Of a stretch of DNA of 64,000 nucleotides, positions 26,964-35,529 are shown in pieces. The DNA is from Olleya aquimaris. Lineage in GTDB: Bacteria; Bacteroidota; Bacteroidia; Flavobacteriales; Flavobacteriaceae. The notes below the pieces were generated by a model, which was not told the DNA's origin, did no database searches, and saw only the letters and a program-made list of their open reading frames with translations. How positions within the stretch are numbered: position 1 is the stretch's first letter; the number at the start of each line of letters is the position of its first letter. The stretch covers positions 186,001 through 250,000 of the forward strand of contig NZ_QLLO01000005.1 in NCBI RefSeq assembly GCF_003259525.1. Direction: 5' to 3'. The position numbers and the translations under genes were made by a program.

Positions 26964-27761
26964 TTAATCTTGTTCTTGAAGGTTTTTATTGTATTGGTCT
27001 AATTTCTTTTTAAAAAAAGCTAAAGCATCTAAGTTGCTTTTACTACAAACACCTCTAAAATCTTTATCTTCCTGTACAAAATAAAAAAATTCTGCGTGAT
27101 ACTTTACATCAAGCGGATTGGATGCAAAAAAATCTGCAGCTAAATCGTTTTTAAGTCTTGTTAATAAGGCATCGTCATTTTCAAGCTTCACAATTTCTTT
27201 AAGTTTTTTTGTACGTCCACTAATCGCATTCATGATAGGATTTAAAGGGATATTACCAGACAACATCCCAAGTAACACATCCTTGACATTTAATTCGCCT
27301 GCTTCAAACAAGCGTCTTTCTGCTTGCGTTTTTTGTTTTCCTTTATATCCAGGAATGCCAACATCATAAAAATTAATATCTGGTTTAGTATTAGAATTTA
27401 ATATATCATCTTCTAAATTTCCTGATAAGGGTTCAACCAGAAATACCTCATCCAACTCATTTGTTAGTATCTCTAAAAAAACATTTACTGTTTTTGAAGA
27501 TATCTCTTCAGAATTAACAACTTTTACTAAGGTTTTGTATTGTACTGCTGTAAAAATAATGGTATCATTTACTTTAGCTTTTATAGTAAATTTACCTTCT
27601 TTGTTGGAGGTTGCATTAGTAAGAGATGTTTTGTTTAAAATATGAATATTTTCTACATCATCATCACCAGAAATTGTACCAGATAACTCTACTGTTTGTG
27701 CCTGCAATACGTGAGACACCAATGCTAAACCAATAATTAATAGATACTTAATCTTTTTCAA
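26964..27761 (-). CDS. Secreted protein with carboxypeptidase-like regulatory domain (paralog 2)
   Basis: 265 residues: signal peptide (to about residue 21), then a carboxypeptidase D regulatory-like beta-sandwich (about 24-100: VELSGTISGDDDVENIHILNK, GKFTIKAKVNDTI). A helical C-terminal part has no recognised fold. The start is TTG and overlaps the upstream paralog by 14 bases. Such domains also sit at the N-terminus of TonB-dependent receptors, but no receptor domain follows here. Function unknown. Confidence 0.8.
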   Translation of the reverse strand: MKKIKYLLIIGLALVSHVLQAQTVELSGTISGDDDVENIHILNKTSLTNATSNKEGKFTIKAKVNDTIIFTAVQYKTLVKVVNSEEISSKTVNVFLEILTNELDEVFLVEPLSGNLEDDILNSNTKPDINFYDVGIPGYKGKQKTQAERRLFEAGELNVKDVLLGMLSGNIPLNPIMNAISGRTKKLKEIVKLENDDALLTRLKNDLAADFFASNPLDVKYHAEFFYFVQEDKDFRGVCSKSNLDALAFFKKKLDQYNKNLQEQD

Positions 27762-28554
27762 CTACTGGCTTTAAAAATTCTTGACTTTGTTTGTGTAGGT
27801 ACTCTATAAGTTGCATTTCTTTACCGTTTTCAAGTAATTTAGTGTCAAAATCATTAGTTTCTACATATGCTATAAAGGCTTCAACCTTTTCTTCTGGAAT
27901 TTTAAAATTAACGGTAAAATATTCATGTGTATAAGTATCACCTAAAGAGGTAACTTCTTCAACCTTAGAATTGGAAGTTGTTTTGTTGTCTTTCTTTTTA
28001 AACAATAAACCTACCAAACCACCTAAAATTGCCATACCATTTGCTTGGTAACGTATTCTATCGTTTTGGCTCATAGCTGCTAGGTTTTCTACTTTACTAT
28101 ATTGGTCATTAGAAAACTCATACAAACTAATATCATCCACCCCAAAATAAATAGCATCTAGATTTGGATTAAATGTCTCGACATTGGCTACATCTTCTTT
28201 TAAAACACCTGTTAAATCATAAGAAAGTATAACAACCTCGTCTAACTTATTGACTTGTTCTACTAAGTAGACATTCATTTGTTTTGAGTCAATAACATCT
28301 TGTGCTACAGCTACATTAAAATCTTTAAACTGTAAAGCAGACACATTAATTTTATCATTTAACATGGCTTTGATAGTAAATTCTCCGTTTTCATCTGTTA
28401 CAGTACCTTTATTAGAAGATAAATTATAAACGGTTATACCTTCCAAATCTGGAGAGGCAACTATAATTTTACCTTTAATCTCTACTCTAGTCGAATCTTG
28501 AGCATTAACAAATGTAAAGGCTAGTAAAAAAATGGCAATAAGGTATGATTTCAT
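27748..28554 (-). CDS. Secreted protein with carboxypeptidase-like regulatory domain (paralog 1)
   Basis: 268 residues with a signal peptide (cut near VNAQD, residue 19) and the same regulatory-like domain (EIKGKIIVASPDLEGITVYN, then GEFTIKAMLNDKINVSAL). After this come a KLDEVVILSYDLTG segment like that of paralog 2, a short hydrophobic stretch (GMAILGGLVGLLF) and a helical tail. The two genes clearly arose by tandem duplication and diverged in the C-terminal half. First gene of the operon. Confidence 0.8.
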   Translation of the reverse strand: MKSYLIAIFLLAFTFVNAQDSTRVEIKGKIIVASPDLEGITVYNLSSNKGTVTDENGEFTIKAMLNDKINVSALQFKDFNVAVAQDVIDSKQMNVYLVEQVNKLDEVVILSYDLTGVLKEDVANVETFNPNLDAIYFGVDDISLYEFSNDQYSKVENLAAMSQNDRIRYQANGMAILGGLVGLLFKKKDNKTTSNSKVEEVTSLGDTYTHEYFTVNFKIPEEKVEAFIAYVETNDFDTKLLENGKEMQLIEYLHKQSQEFLKPVVEKD

Positions 28555-28663
28555 GATGGTTGATTTTAAGTAAATTAATAACTTTTAGTCTTAATTTTTA
28601 TCTAAAGCCTGTATAATCTTTTGTTAAAAGCTATGATTACTTAAATTTACAAAAACTAAACCT

Positions 28664-29371
28664 ATGAAGCAATTATTAATTGCAAGTACTTCCACCCTAC
28701 ATTCTGGTGGTTATTTAGAGTATATTTTGGATGCGTTACCACTTCATTTTAAAAACGCAAATGAAATAATTTTTATTCCGTTCGCTAGACCAAGTGGAAT
28801 TTCTCATGACGATTATACTAAAAAAGCAGCTGAAGCTTTTAAAAAAATAAATATTAAAGTAAAAGGGTTACATGAGTTTGACAACCCAAAAGAGGCTATT
28901 AAAAACGCAAAAGGAATTTTTACTGGTGGCGGAAACACTTTTGTTTTAGTCAAAGCACTTTACAAATTTGACATTATTGAAACACTTAAAACCGCTATTA
29001 ATAGTGGTACACCTTATTTAGGCACAAGTGCAGGAAGCAATATTTGTGGTTTAACCATGTGCACCACTAACGATATGCCTATAGTGTATCCGCCAAGTTT
29101 TAAAACCCTAGGATTAGTACCATTTAATATTAATCCGCATTACTTAGATCCAGATCCAACTAGTAAACATATGGGTGAAACTAGAGAAACTAGGATTAAA
29201 GAGTTTCATCAATTTAACACCCAACCTGTTGTTGGATTACGTGAAGGAAGTTGGATAGAAGTAAAAGGAGCCTCTATACAGCTTAAAGGGGCTTTACAAG
29301 CTAGAATTTTTGAGTATAACAATGAGCCTTATGAAATTGAAACTGGTACGTATTTAAATGAATTAAAATAA
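28664..29371 (+). CDS. pepE: Dipeptidase E (alpha-aspartyl dipeptidase)
   Basis: Cytoplasmic S51 serine peptidase that splits Asp-X dipeptides. The nucleophile is Ser122 in GTSAGSN, the GGGNTF motif is at 88-93, and a conserved His follows in INPHYLDPD. Its 235 residues match the family. It is a monocistronic gene ending at a strong hairpin. Confidence 0.93.
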   Translation: MKQLLIASTSTLHSGGYLEYILDALPLHFKNANEIIFIPFARPSGISHDDYTKKAAEAFKKINIKVKGLHEFDNPKEAIKNAKGIFTGGGNTFVLVKALYKFDIIETLKTAINSGTPYLGTSAGSNICGLTMCTTNDMPIVYPPSFKTLGLVPFNINPHYLDPDPTSKHMGETRETRIKEFHQFNTQPVVGLREGSWIEVKGASIQLKGALQARIFEYNNEPYEIETGTYLNELK

Positions 29372-29402
29372 AAAAGCTTCATCTTTGAAGATGAAGCTTT
29401 TA
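29371..29402 (+). terminator. Terminator of pepE
   Basis: A 14-bp perfect stem (AAAAGCTTCATCTT and complement) with A and T tails. Confidence 0.85.
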
Positions 29403-29419
29403 GTGCGAGAGACCAGGTT
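29391..29419 (+). repeat. Duplicated tRNA-Gly 3' end, copy outside the tRNA
   Basis: Positions 29391-29419 match 29531-29559 at 27 of 29 bases, exactly 140 bases apart. The shared part includes the complement of the tRNA-Gly discriminator base, the 3' acceptor strand and half the T arm (29404-29419), but no other part of a tRNA. It looks like an attachment-site remnant or a partial tRNA copy. Confidence 0.7.
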
Positions 29420-29431
29420 GTAATTCGTTGG

Positions 29432-29470
29432 AGTTTATCTTGAGCGAAGCCGAAAGGCTCAGTATAAACT
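29432..29470. repeat. REP-like palindrome
   Basis: A 39-base imperfect palindrome: outer arms AGTTTATCTTGAGC and GCTCAGTATAAACT pair with two mismatches, and an inner AGCC-GAAA-GGCT hairpin competes. Its sequence resembles dispersed intergenic palindromes common in Bacteroidota. It lies between the two tRNA-derived copies. Confidence 0.6.
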
Positions 29471-29507
29471 TCTCACCTTAAATCTAAAAACTATTTAAAT
29501 TTATTAT

Positions 29508-29540
29508 ATAAAAAAACCTCATCGTTTTAAATGAGGCTTT
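29508..29540 (-). terminator. Terminator of tRNA-Gly
   Basis: On the minus strand, stem AGCCTCAT / ATGAGGTT is followed by a run of T, just after the tRNA 3' end. Confidence 0.7.
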
Positions 29541-29543
29541 TAG

Positions 29544-29616
29544 AGCGAGAGACCAGGTTCGAACTGGCGACATTCAGCTTGGAAGGCTGACGCTCTACCA
29601 ACTGAGCTACTCTCGC
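29544..29616 (-). tRNA. tRNA-Gly (anticodon TCC)
   Basis: A 73-nt cloverleaf. Acceptor GCGAGAG pairs with CTCTCGC, discriminator T, D arm GCTC/GAGC, anticodon stem TCAGC/GCTGA with loop CTTCCAA, T stem GCCAG/CTGGT with loop TTCGAAC. Anticodon TCC reads GGA and other GGN codons. CCA is not encoded. Confidence 0.95.
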
Positions 29617-29664
29617 ATTTCCGTTGGCAAATATAATAAGTATTATAGTTTTTACAACAAAAAA

Positions 29665-30090
29665 TTAAAGTGTTTTATAAAAATGATACCCATAAATTTC
29701 ATAACCTTCGTTATAATAAAATTTATGCGAAGGGTAATTTTGAACGTAAGTGTTTAATTCTGAAGTGATACACCCTTTGCTTTTAGCATAATCATACAAC
29801 CATTTAAAAAACTGTTTCCCCAAACCTTTACTTTGGTAAGCTTCTTCTATATATACATGATCCACTTCCATACTTTTACCTGCATAGTGTCTAGTTTGAA
29901 ACCACATCCCACAAATACCTATAAGTGTATCGCCATCAAACACACCAGCACATTCGTAGTTTTGTGTGATCATTTCTGCAAATCGCTCTTTTAAAATAGC
30001 ATCAGAATTAGCATGATTAGTCAATTTTTGAACTAATGGTATGATAGAATTTATTTCTGTATTATCAATTATTTTAAAGCTAAATGACAT
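29665..30090 (-). CDS. GNAT family N-acetyltransferase
   Basis: A 141-residue single-domain acetyltransferase. The acetyl-CoA loop is seen as YQSKGLGKQFFKW (near residue 90), and the late motif YYNEGYEIYGYHFYK is typical. The substrate is unknown. Transcribed away from the double GNAT gene at 30144. Confidence 0.87.
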   Translation of the reverse strand: MSFSFKIIDNTEINSIIPLVQKLTNHANSDAILKERFAEMITQNYECAGVFDGDTLIGICGMWFQTRHYAGKSMEVDHVYIEEAYQSKGLGKQFFKWLYDYAKSKGCITSELNTYVQNYPSHKFYYNEGYEIYGYHFYKTL

Positions 30091-30115
30091 TGCGTTAATT
30101 TTCAGTAAAATTAGT

Positions 30116-30123
30116 TAATTTTG
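30116..30123 (+). promoter_or_regulatory. Promoter -7 element of the double GNAT gene
   Basis: TAATTTTG, an exact TAnnTTTG match, 20 bases before the ATG at 30144. Confidence 0.5.
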
Positions 30124-30143
30124 AAATACTTCAAATAATTTAA

Positions 30144-31085
30144 ATGAAAATCATTACTGAAACTGAAAGGTTGTATCTCAGAGAATTTATTCCCGAGGAT
30201 GCCATTCATTTTTATCAAATAAATCTTGATGAAGATGTTATTAAATATACAGGTGATATAGCTTTTGAGTCTTTAACCGAAGCCAAAGAATTTTTATCAT
30301 CTTACAACCAGTATCAACAACATAATATGGGACGATGGGCTGTTTGCGATAAACAAACAGATGATTTTTTAGGTTGGTGCGGATTAAAATACCATCCTAA
30401 AGATGACATAGTTGAAGTGGGTTACCGTTTTTATAAAAAATATTGGAATAAAGGCTACGCTACAGAAAGTGCTAAAGCAGCTATACATTATGGTTTTGAA
30501 ACCTTAAAACTAAAAACCATATTTGCACATGCACACGTTAACAATGTAGCTTCACATAAAGTTATAGAAAAATGCGGATTACAATTTGTTGACCAAAATA
30601 ATTACGATGGTATGCCAGCTAAACTCTACAAAATTGACAATCCAGATATAACAATTAAAGCCATTTCTGGTTCTGATACTATTCCTGTAAGACATGCAGT
30701 TTTAAGAAAAGGTAAACCAGTAGAAGCATGCCCAATTCCAGAAGATAATTTAGAAAGCACCTATCATTTTGGACTTTTTTATAAAGATAAACTAGTGGGT
30801 GTTTGTACGTTTGTAGCAGATCAATCTCCATATTTTGATGATGCAGTTCAGTACAGATTACGTGCAATGGGAGTTTTAGAAGAGTATCAAGGATATCATT
30901 TTGGAAAACACTTGTTAAACCATGGTGTTGCCTTTTTAAAAACCAAAAACATTGATAGATTATGGTTTAACGCCAGACTTATTGCTCTAAATTTTTATAA
31001 AAATAATGGGTTTACAACTATTGGCAATCAATTTGATATCCCTAAAGTAGGACCACATTATGTTATGCACAAAACTTTACAATGA
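30144..31085 (+). CDS. Tandem two-domain GNAT acetyltransferase
   Basis: 313 residues with two fused acetyltransferase domains. Residues 1-168 are a RimJ/RimL-type domain (ETERLYLREF at the start, KKYWNKGYATESAKAAI for acetyl-CoA, EKCGLQFVD). Residues about 172-313 are a second GNAT domain (LRAMGVLEEYQGYHFGKHLL, FYKNNGFTTIG). Both loops look intact, so both could be active. Substrates are unknown. The stop overlaps the start of the M15 peptidase gene by four bases (ATGA). Confidence 0.88.
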   Translation: MKIITETERLYLREFIPEDAIHFYQINLDEDVIKYTGDIAFESLTEAKEFLSSYNQYQQHNMGRWAVCDKQTDDFLGWCGLKYHPKDDIVEVGYRFYKKYWNKGYATESAKAAIHYGFETLKLKTIFAHAHVNNVASHKVIEKCGLQFVDQNNYDGMPAKLYKIDNPDITIKAISGSDTIPVRHAVLRKGKPVEACPIPEDNLESTYHFGLFYKDKLVGVCTFVADQSPYFDDAVQYRLRAMGVLEEYQGYHFGKHLLNHGVAFLKTKNIDRLWFNARLIALNFYKNNGFTTIGNQFDIPKVGPHYVMHKTLQ

Positions 31086-31810
31086 AAAGAAAAAATCTAA
31101 TACCATTTTTAACAGTTGCATTAATGATACTTGCAATCATTCCGCAATTAGCTTTTTATCAAGTCTCTATCTCTGCAGACGAGCTAATAGGTAAAGGGAC
31201 ACCTCAACTTTTTGGCGAACATTACAAGCTTAGAGAAGCTGCACATTTAGCCTTTAAAAAATTGCAAGCTTCAGCTGCAAAAGACGGAATAAGTATTGCT
31301 GCAGTTTCTAGTTACAGAGATTTTGACCATCAAAAACGTATTTGGGAACGCAAGTTTAAAAGCAACAAAGCAAAGGGATTATCAGATTCTACCAACATTA
31401 GAAAAATCATAGAATATTCAACCATTCCAGGTACTTCACGTCATCATTGGGGAACAGATATAGATATTTACCAAACCAATGTAAAGCAACCCAAACATGT
31501 GTTACAACCTCAAAATTATCATGGAAATGGCGCCTATTGTAAAATTAAAGAGTGGATGGATAAAAATGCAAATACTTATGGTTTTTATTTAGTTTATACA
31601 GATAATGCCAACAGAAAGGGGTTTAAATACGAACCTTGGCACTACAGTTACAAACCATTGTCCAAACCTTATTTAAAAGCTTACAGAGCACTTAATATTT
31701 CAAACATTTTAAATAACGAGGGTTTACTTGGTATAGATTCCTTTTCCCAAAGCTTTGTAAATCAATACATCAATCAAAATATTTTGGATATTAATCCAGA
31801 ACTTTTGTAA
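31082..31810 (+). CDS. M15 family D-alanyl-D-alanine carboxypeptidase (VanY-type)
   Basis: A zinc peptidase of the cell envelope that trims the terminal D-Ala of peptidoglycan stem peptides. There is one N-terminal membrane or signal segment (about 7-25). Zinc and catalytic motifs are SRHHWGTDIDIY (near residue 118) and EPWHYSY (near residue 197). Coupled by a 4-base overlap to the double GNAT gene. Confidence 0.9.
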   Translation: MKRKNLIPFLTVALMILAIIPQLAFYQVSISADELIGKGTPQLFGEHYKLREAAHLAFKKLQASAAKDGISIAAVSSYRDFDHQKRIWERKFKSNKAKGLSDSTNIRKIIEYSTIPGTSRHHWGTDIDIYQTNVKQPKHVLQPQNYHGNGAYCKIKEWMDKNANTYGFYLVYTDNANRKGFKYEPWHYSYKPLSKPYLKAYRALNISNILNNEGLLGIDSFSQSFVNQYINQNILDINPELL

Positions 31811-31835
31811 ATTGTTACTTTAAAATAAATGTTTA

Positions 31836-32597
31836 ATGAGAAATTTAAGAGGACGCTTATTAATAGGATTATGTATCGCTGCTTTTTTTGGGTTTAAATA
31901 TTGTAGCCAGCAACAAATCAATCCATATACAGGAAAAAAACAAGCTATTTCTATGACTCCAGATCAAGAAATACAAATGGGTTTACAAAGTCGAGATCAA
32001 ATGGCTGCACAACATGGTGGTTTGTATCCTAATGAAAACTACCAAGCTTTAGTTGATAATGTTGGAAACAAACTAGTTAAAAACAGTATAGCTAGAGAAA
32101 CCCCTTATAGATATGAGTTTCATTTACTTGCAGACCCAAATACTATTAATGCATTTGCGTTACCAGGTGGACAAATATTTATTACTTATGCTTTATTTTC
32201 TCAATTAGAAAACGAAGACCAATTGGCAGGAGTTTTGGGACATGAGATTGGTCATGTTTTAGGAAAACACAGTGCAGAACGTATAGCAAATTCCGAGCTT
32301 TGGCAAGGTCTGTCTACAGCAGGTTCTGTTGGAGGCGATTTTGGTGGAATAGTTAGTCAATACGGAATGTCAAAATTACTAAAAAACGGAAGAGGTGACG
32401 AGTTAGAAAGTGACGATTTAGGTGTCCGTTTTATGATTAGAGCTGGTTACAATCCTGAAGAAATGATTAAAGTCATGGAGATTTTAAAACAAGCTGCAGG
32501 ACCAAATAGACAACCAGAATTTCAAAGCACACATCCAGATCCAGATAACCGTATTGAAAAAATTAGAGAGTCTATTAAAAAGTACACGCTTAACTAA
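31836..32597 (+). CDS. M48 family metallopeptidase
   Basis: 253 residues with an N-terminal hydrophobic segment ending at Cys23 (FKYCSQ). Export is likely, but the lipobox is atypical with Tyr before Cys, so lipidation is uncertain. The zinc motif HEIGH is near residue 134, with a downstream ELESDDLG that supplies the third ligand. It resembles the periplasmic BepA/LoiP type of quality-control peptidase. The terminator at 32620 separates it from gpmI. Confidence 0.9.
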   Translation: MRNLRGRLLIGLCIAAFFGFKYCSQQQINPYTGKKQAISMTPDQEIQMGLQSRDQMAAQHGGLYPNENYQALVDNVGNKLVKNSIARETPYRYEFHLLADPNTINAFALPGGQIFITYALFSQLENEDQLAGVLGHEIGHVLGKHSAERIANSELWQGLSTAGSVGGDFGGIVSQYGMSKLLKNGRGDELESDDLGVRFMIRAGYNPEEMIKVMEILKQAAGPNRQPEFQSTHPDPDNRIEKIRESIKKYTLN

Positions 32598-32619
32598 AAC
32601 GTTATCGTAAATAAGCTTT

Positions 32620-32645
32620 AAAGTCCTGCTAATGCAGGACTTTTC
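32620..32645 (+). terminator. Terminator after the M48 peptidase gene
   Basis: A 10-bp stem AAAGTCCTGC / GCAGGACTTT with loop TAAT and a T tail. Confidence 0.8.
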
Positions 32646-32649
32646 TATT

Positions 32650-32657
32650 TATATTTG
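32650..32657 (+). promoter_or_regulatory. Promoter -7 element of gpmI
   Basis: TATATTTG, an exact TAnnTTTG match, 19 bases before the ATG at 32677. It lies downstream of the earlier in-frame ATG at 32632, which therefore cannot be the start. Confidence 0.6.
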
Positions 32658-32676
32658 TAGTATAATTTTATCAAAA

Positions 32677-34194
32677 ATGAACAAAAAAGTAATCTTAATG
32701 ATTTTGGATGGTTGGGGAAAATCTCCTGATCCTAAAGTCTCTGCAATAGATAATGCCAACACCCCTTTTATAGATAGTTTATACACTAAGTATCCTAATG
32801 CACAATTACGCACAGATGGTTTACATGTTGGCTTACCAGAAGGGCAAATGGGTAATAGCGAAGTTGGACACATGAATTTAGGTGCTGGACGTATTGTGTA
32901 TCAAGATTTAGCCAAAATTAATTTAGCTGTAGAAAATAACACCTTAGCAAGTGAGCAAGTATTACAAGACGCTTTTAATTATGCTAAAGCAGAACATAAA
33001 GCGGTTCATTTTTTAGGATTAGTAAGTAATGGTGGTGTGCATTCGCATATTAACCATTTAAAAGGATTAATTACTGCAGCAGAAGTAGCTGGTGTTAAAA
33101 ACAGTTATTTACATGCGTTTACAGATGGTCGTGACGTAGATCCAAAATCTGGAAAAGGATTTATAGCAGATATATTAGATTACACTAAAAACACAAACAC
33201 ACAAATAGCAAGTATAACAGGTCGATATTATGCTATGGATAGAGATAAACGCTGGGAACGTGTCAAGTTAGCTTATGATGCGTTAGTAAATGGCTTTGGT
33301 GAAAAGACAAAAGATATATTGGCTACTATTCAAAAAAACTATGATGCAGATATTACAGACGAATTTATAAAACCAATCATTAACACATCTGCTGAAGGAT
33401 TGCCATTAGCGACTATCAAAGAGGATGATGTGGTTATCTTTTTTAACTTTAGAACAGATCGTGGTCGTGAGTTAACTGAAGCTTTATCGCAACAAGACTT
33501 CCATGAACAAAACATGCACAAGTTAAATTTACATTATGTGACTTTAACTAATTATGACGAAAATTATAAAGGCATTAACGTTGTTTTCAATAAAGATAAT
33601 TTAACCGAAACCCTAGGAGAGGTATTAGAAAAAAATAATAAAACACAACTTAGAATTGCCGAAACAGAGAAATATCCACATGTAACATTTTTCTTTTCTG
33701 GTGGTCAAGAAGCACCCTTTAAAGGCGAAAGTCGTATTTTAAAAAACTCGCCTAAAGTGGCTACTTACGATTTAAAACCAGAAATGTCTGCATTTGAATT
33801 AACTGAAGCATTAGTCCCAGAATTAGAAAAAGAATCTAATGATTTTGTTTGTTTAAACTTTGCAAATGGTGATATGGTTGGTCATACAGGATCTATGGTC
33901 GCAGCAATCCAAGCATGTGAAGCTGTAGATAAATGTGTGGAACAAGTCGTAACTACTGCATTAAAACATGGTTACACAACCCTATTAATAGCAGATCACG
34001 GAAACTGTGAAACGATGATGAATCCTGATGGTTCACCACATACTGCACACACAACCAACCCTGTTCCTTTCATTTTAATTGACCAAGACTTAAAATCCAT
34101 AAACAATGGTGTTTTAGGAGATATAGCACCTACCATATTAAAACTTATGGGAATTGAACAACCAAAAGCAATGACTTGTAAATCTTTAGTTTAA
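32677..34194 (+). CDS. gpmI: 2,3-bisphosphoglycerate-independent phosphoglycerate mutase GpmI
   Basis: Mn2+-dependent glycolytic enzyme interconverting 3- and 2-phosphoglycerate. Metal and catalytic residues are visible: DGWG (Asp11), Ser61 in MGNSEVGH, HGRD-like TDGRDVDP, and the late IADHGNCE and PHTAHTTNPVP. Length from this ATG is 505, the family norm. The 15-residue upstream extension lies before the promoter and is discarded. Confidence 0.97.
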   Translation: MNKKVILMILDGWGKSPDPKVSAIDNANTPFIDSLYTKYPNAQLRTDGLHVGLPEGQMGNSEVGHMNLGAGRIVYQDLAKINLAVENNTLASEQVLQDAFNYAKAEHKAVHFLGLVSNGGVHSHINHLKGLITAAEVAGVKNSYLHAFTDGRDVDPKSGKGFIADILDYTKNTNTQIASITGRYYAMDRDKRWERVKLAYDALVNGFGEKTKDILATIQKNYDADITDEFIKPIINTSAEGLPLATIKEDDVVIFFNFRTDRGRELTEALSQQDFHEQNMHKLNLHYVTLTNYDENYKGINVVFNKDNLTETLGEVLEKNNKTQLRIAETEKYPHVTFFFSGGQEAPFKGESRILKNSPKVATYDLKPEMSAFELTEALVPELEKESNDFVCLNFANGDMVGHTGSMVAAIQACEAVDKCVEQVVTTALKHGYTTLLIADHGNCETMMNPDGSPHTAHTTNPVPFILIDQDLKSINNGVLGDIAPTILKLMGIEQPKAMTCKSLV

Positions 34195-34199
34195 AATTG

Positions 34200-34207
34200 T
34201 ACTTTTG
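34200..34207 (+). promoter_or_regulatory. Promoter -7 element of the HAD gene
   Basis: TACTTTTG matches TAnnTTTG, 21 bases before the ATG at 34229. A TTG 20 bases upstream fits the -33 position. It starts right after the gpmI stop. Confidence 0.55.
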
Positions 34208-34228
34208 TAATCGATTTTAATAGTACAA

Positions 34229-34630
34229 ATGAATATTTCTAAAGGTTTAATTATTGCTGTAGATTTTGATGGTACCATCGTGGAAGATGCTTATCCAGGA
34301 ATTGGAGAAGCACGTCTCTTTGCGTTTGAAACCCTTAAACGATTACAAGCAGACGGTCACAGACTAATACTTTGGACCTACAGACATGGTAAACGATTGG
34401 ATGAAGCTGTTGCTTTTTGTAAGGATAATGGCATTAATTTTTATGCTGTCAATCAAAGTTTTCCTGAAGAAACCTTTAAAAATGATGTAAGTAGAAAAAT
34501 CCATGCAGATTTATTTATTGACGATCGTAATATTGGTGGGATTTTAGGTTGGGGAGAAATCTACCAGATGTTAACCAACGAAACACCTCAACTACCAAAA
34601 CCAAAGAAAAAGGGTTGGTTTAAATTTTAA
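34229..34630 (+). CDS. HAD-like hydrolase (BT0820-type)
   Basis: 133 residues. The HAD motif I is VDFDGTIVED (near residue 11), motif II WTYRHG (Thr50) and a late DDRNIGG. It is a small cap-less member of the kind represented by Bacteroides BT0820; substrate unknown. Met aminopeptidase follows after 3 bases, so both are co-transcribed. Confidence 0.88.
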   Translation: MNISKGLIIAVDFDGTIVEDAYPGIGEARLFAFETLKRLQADGHRLILWTYRHGKRLDEAVAFCKDNGINFYAVNQSFPEETFKNDVSRKIHADLFIDDRNIGGILGWGEIYQMLTNETPQLPKPKKKGWFKF

Positions 34631-34633
34631 GGA

Positions 34634-35452
34634 ATGATTATAGTAAAAACAAAAGAAGAAATAGAATTAATGCGTGAAGCAGCATTAGTGGTTTCTAAAA
34701 CATTAGGTGAAGTTGCAAAAGCAGTAAAACCTGGTGTAACTACATTACAATTAGATAAAATTGCAGAAGAACATATTAGAGATTTAGGAGCCATTCCAGG
34801 TTTTTTAGGACTTTATGATTTTCCTAATACACTATGCATGAGTCCAAACTCTCAAGTCGTTCATGGTATACCTAATAACACACCTTTAGAAGAAGGAGAT
34901 ATTATTTCTGTAGATTGTGGTGCGATATTAAATGGTTTTTATGGAGACCATGCTTATACTTTTGCTATAGGTGATATTGATCCAGAAACCGAAAAACTAC
35001 TTCAAGTTACTAAAGAATCTTTATACGTAGGAATTAGAGAATTTAAGTTAGGAAATCGCGTTGGTGATGTTGGATATGCCATACAAAAATATTGCGAAGA
35101 CCATGGTTATGGCGTAGTACGCGAATTAGTAGGTCATGGTATTGGAAAAAAAATGCATGAAGATCCAGAAATGCCAAACTACGGAAAACGTGGACGTGGT
35201 AAAAAATTTATTGAAGGAATGGTGGTAGCTATTGAACCTATGATAAATTTAGGAACACAACGCATTAAACAACATCGCGATGGTTGGACCATTACAACTT
35301 TAGATGGTAAACCTAGTGCACATTTTGAACATGATGTTGCTATTGTAGATGGAAAACCAGAATTATTGTCAACGTTTGCTTATATCTATGAAGCATTAGG
35401 TATTGAAAGTAACGAGGAGGATGAGTTTAGACAGAAAGCGTTAGTGTTGTAA
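34634..35452 (+). CDS. map: Type I methionine aminopeptidase
   Basis: Removes initiator Met from nascent proteins. Metal ligands are visible in VDCGAILNGFYGDHAYTF (two Asp), GHGIGKKMHEDP (His), VAIEPM (Glu) and HFEHDVAI (Glu). At 272 residues it is the compact type Ia form. Downstream lies the repeat array that precedes the GxxExxY gene. Confidence 0.97.
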   Translation: MIIVKTKEEIELMREAALVVSKTLGEVAKAVKPGVTTLQLDKIAEEHIRDLGAIPGFLGLYDFPNTLCMSPNSQVVHGIPNNTPLEEGDIISVDCGAILNGFYGDHAYTFAIGDIDPETEKLLQVTKESLYVGIREFKLGNRVGDVGYAIQKYCEDHGYGVVRELVGHGIGKKMHEDPEMPNYGKRGRGKKFIEGMVVAIEPMINLGTQRIKQHRDGWTITTLDGKPSAHFEHDVAIVDGKPELLSTFAYIYEALGIESNEEDEFRQKALVL

Positions 35453-35459
35453 TATTTGA

Positions 35460-35488
35460 CACTAATTTCACTAATTATCACTAATTTG
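35460..35488 (+). repeat. Left short-repeat array of the GxxExxY cassette
   Basis: Three tandem units of 9-10 nt on the plus strand: CACTAATTT, CACTAATTAT, CACTAATTTG. They face inward, opposite to the array at 35907-35934. Confidence 0.7.
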
Positions 35489-35529
35489 CTTACTCATAAC
35501 TTCTTACTTTACTGTTAAAACTTAAATTA

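Noticed and set aside
32632-32676. N-terminal extension of GpmI
   Set aside because: It lies upstream of the promoter box at 32650 and adds residues absent from the family.
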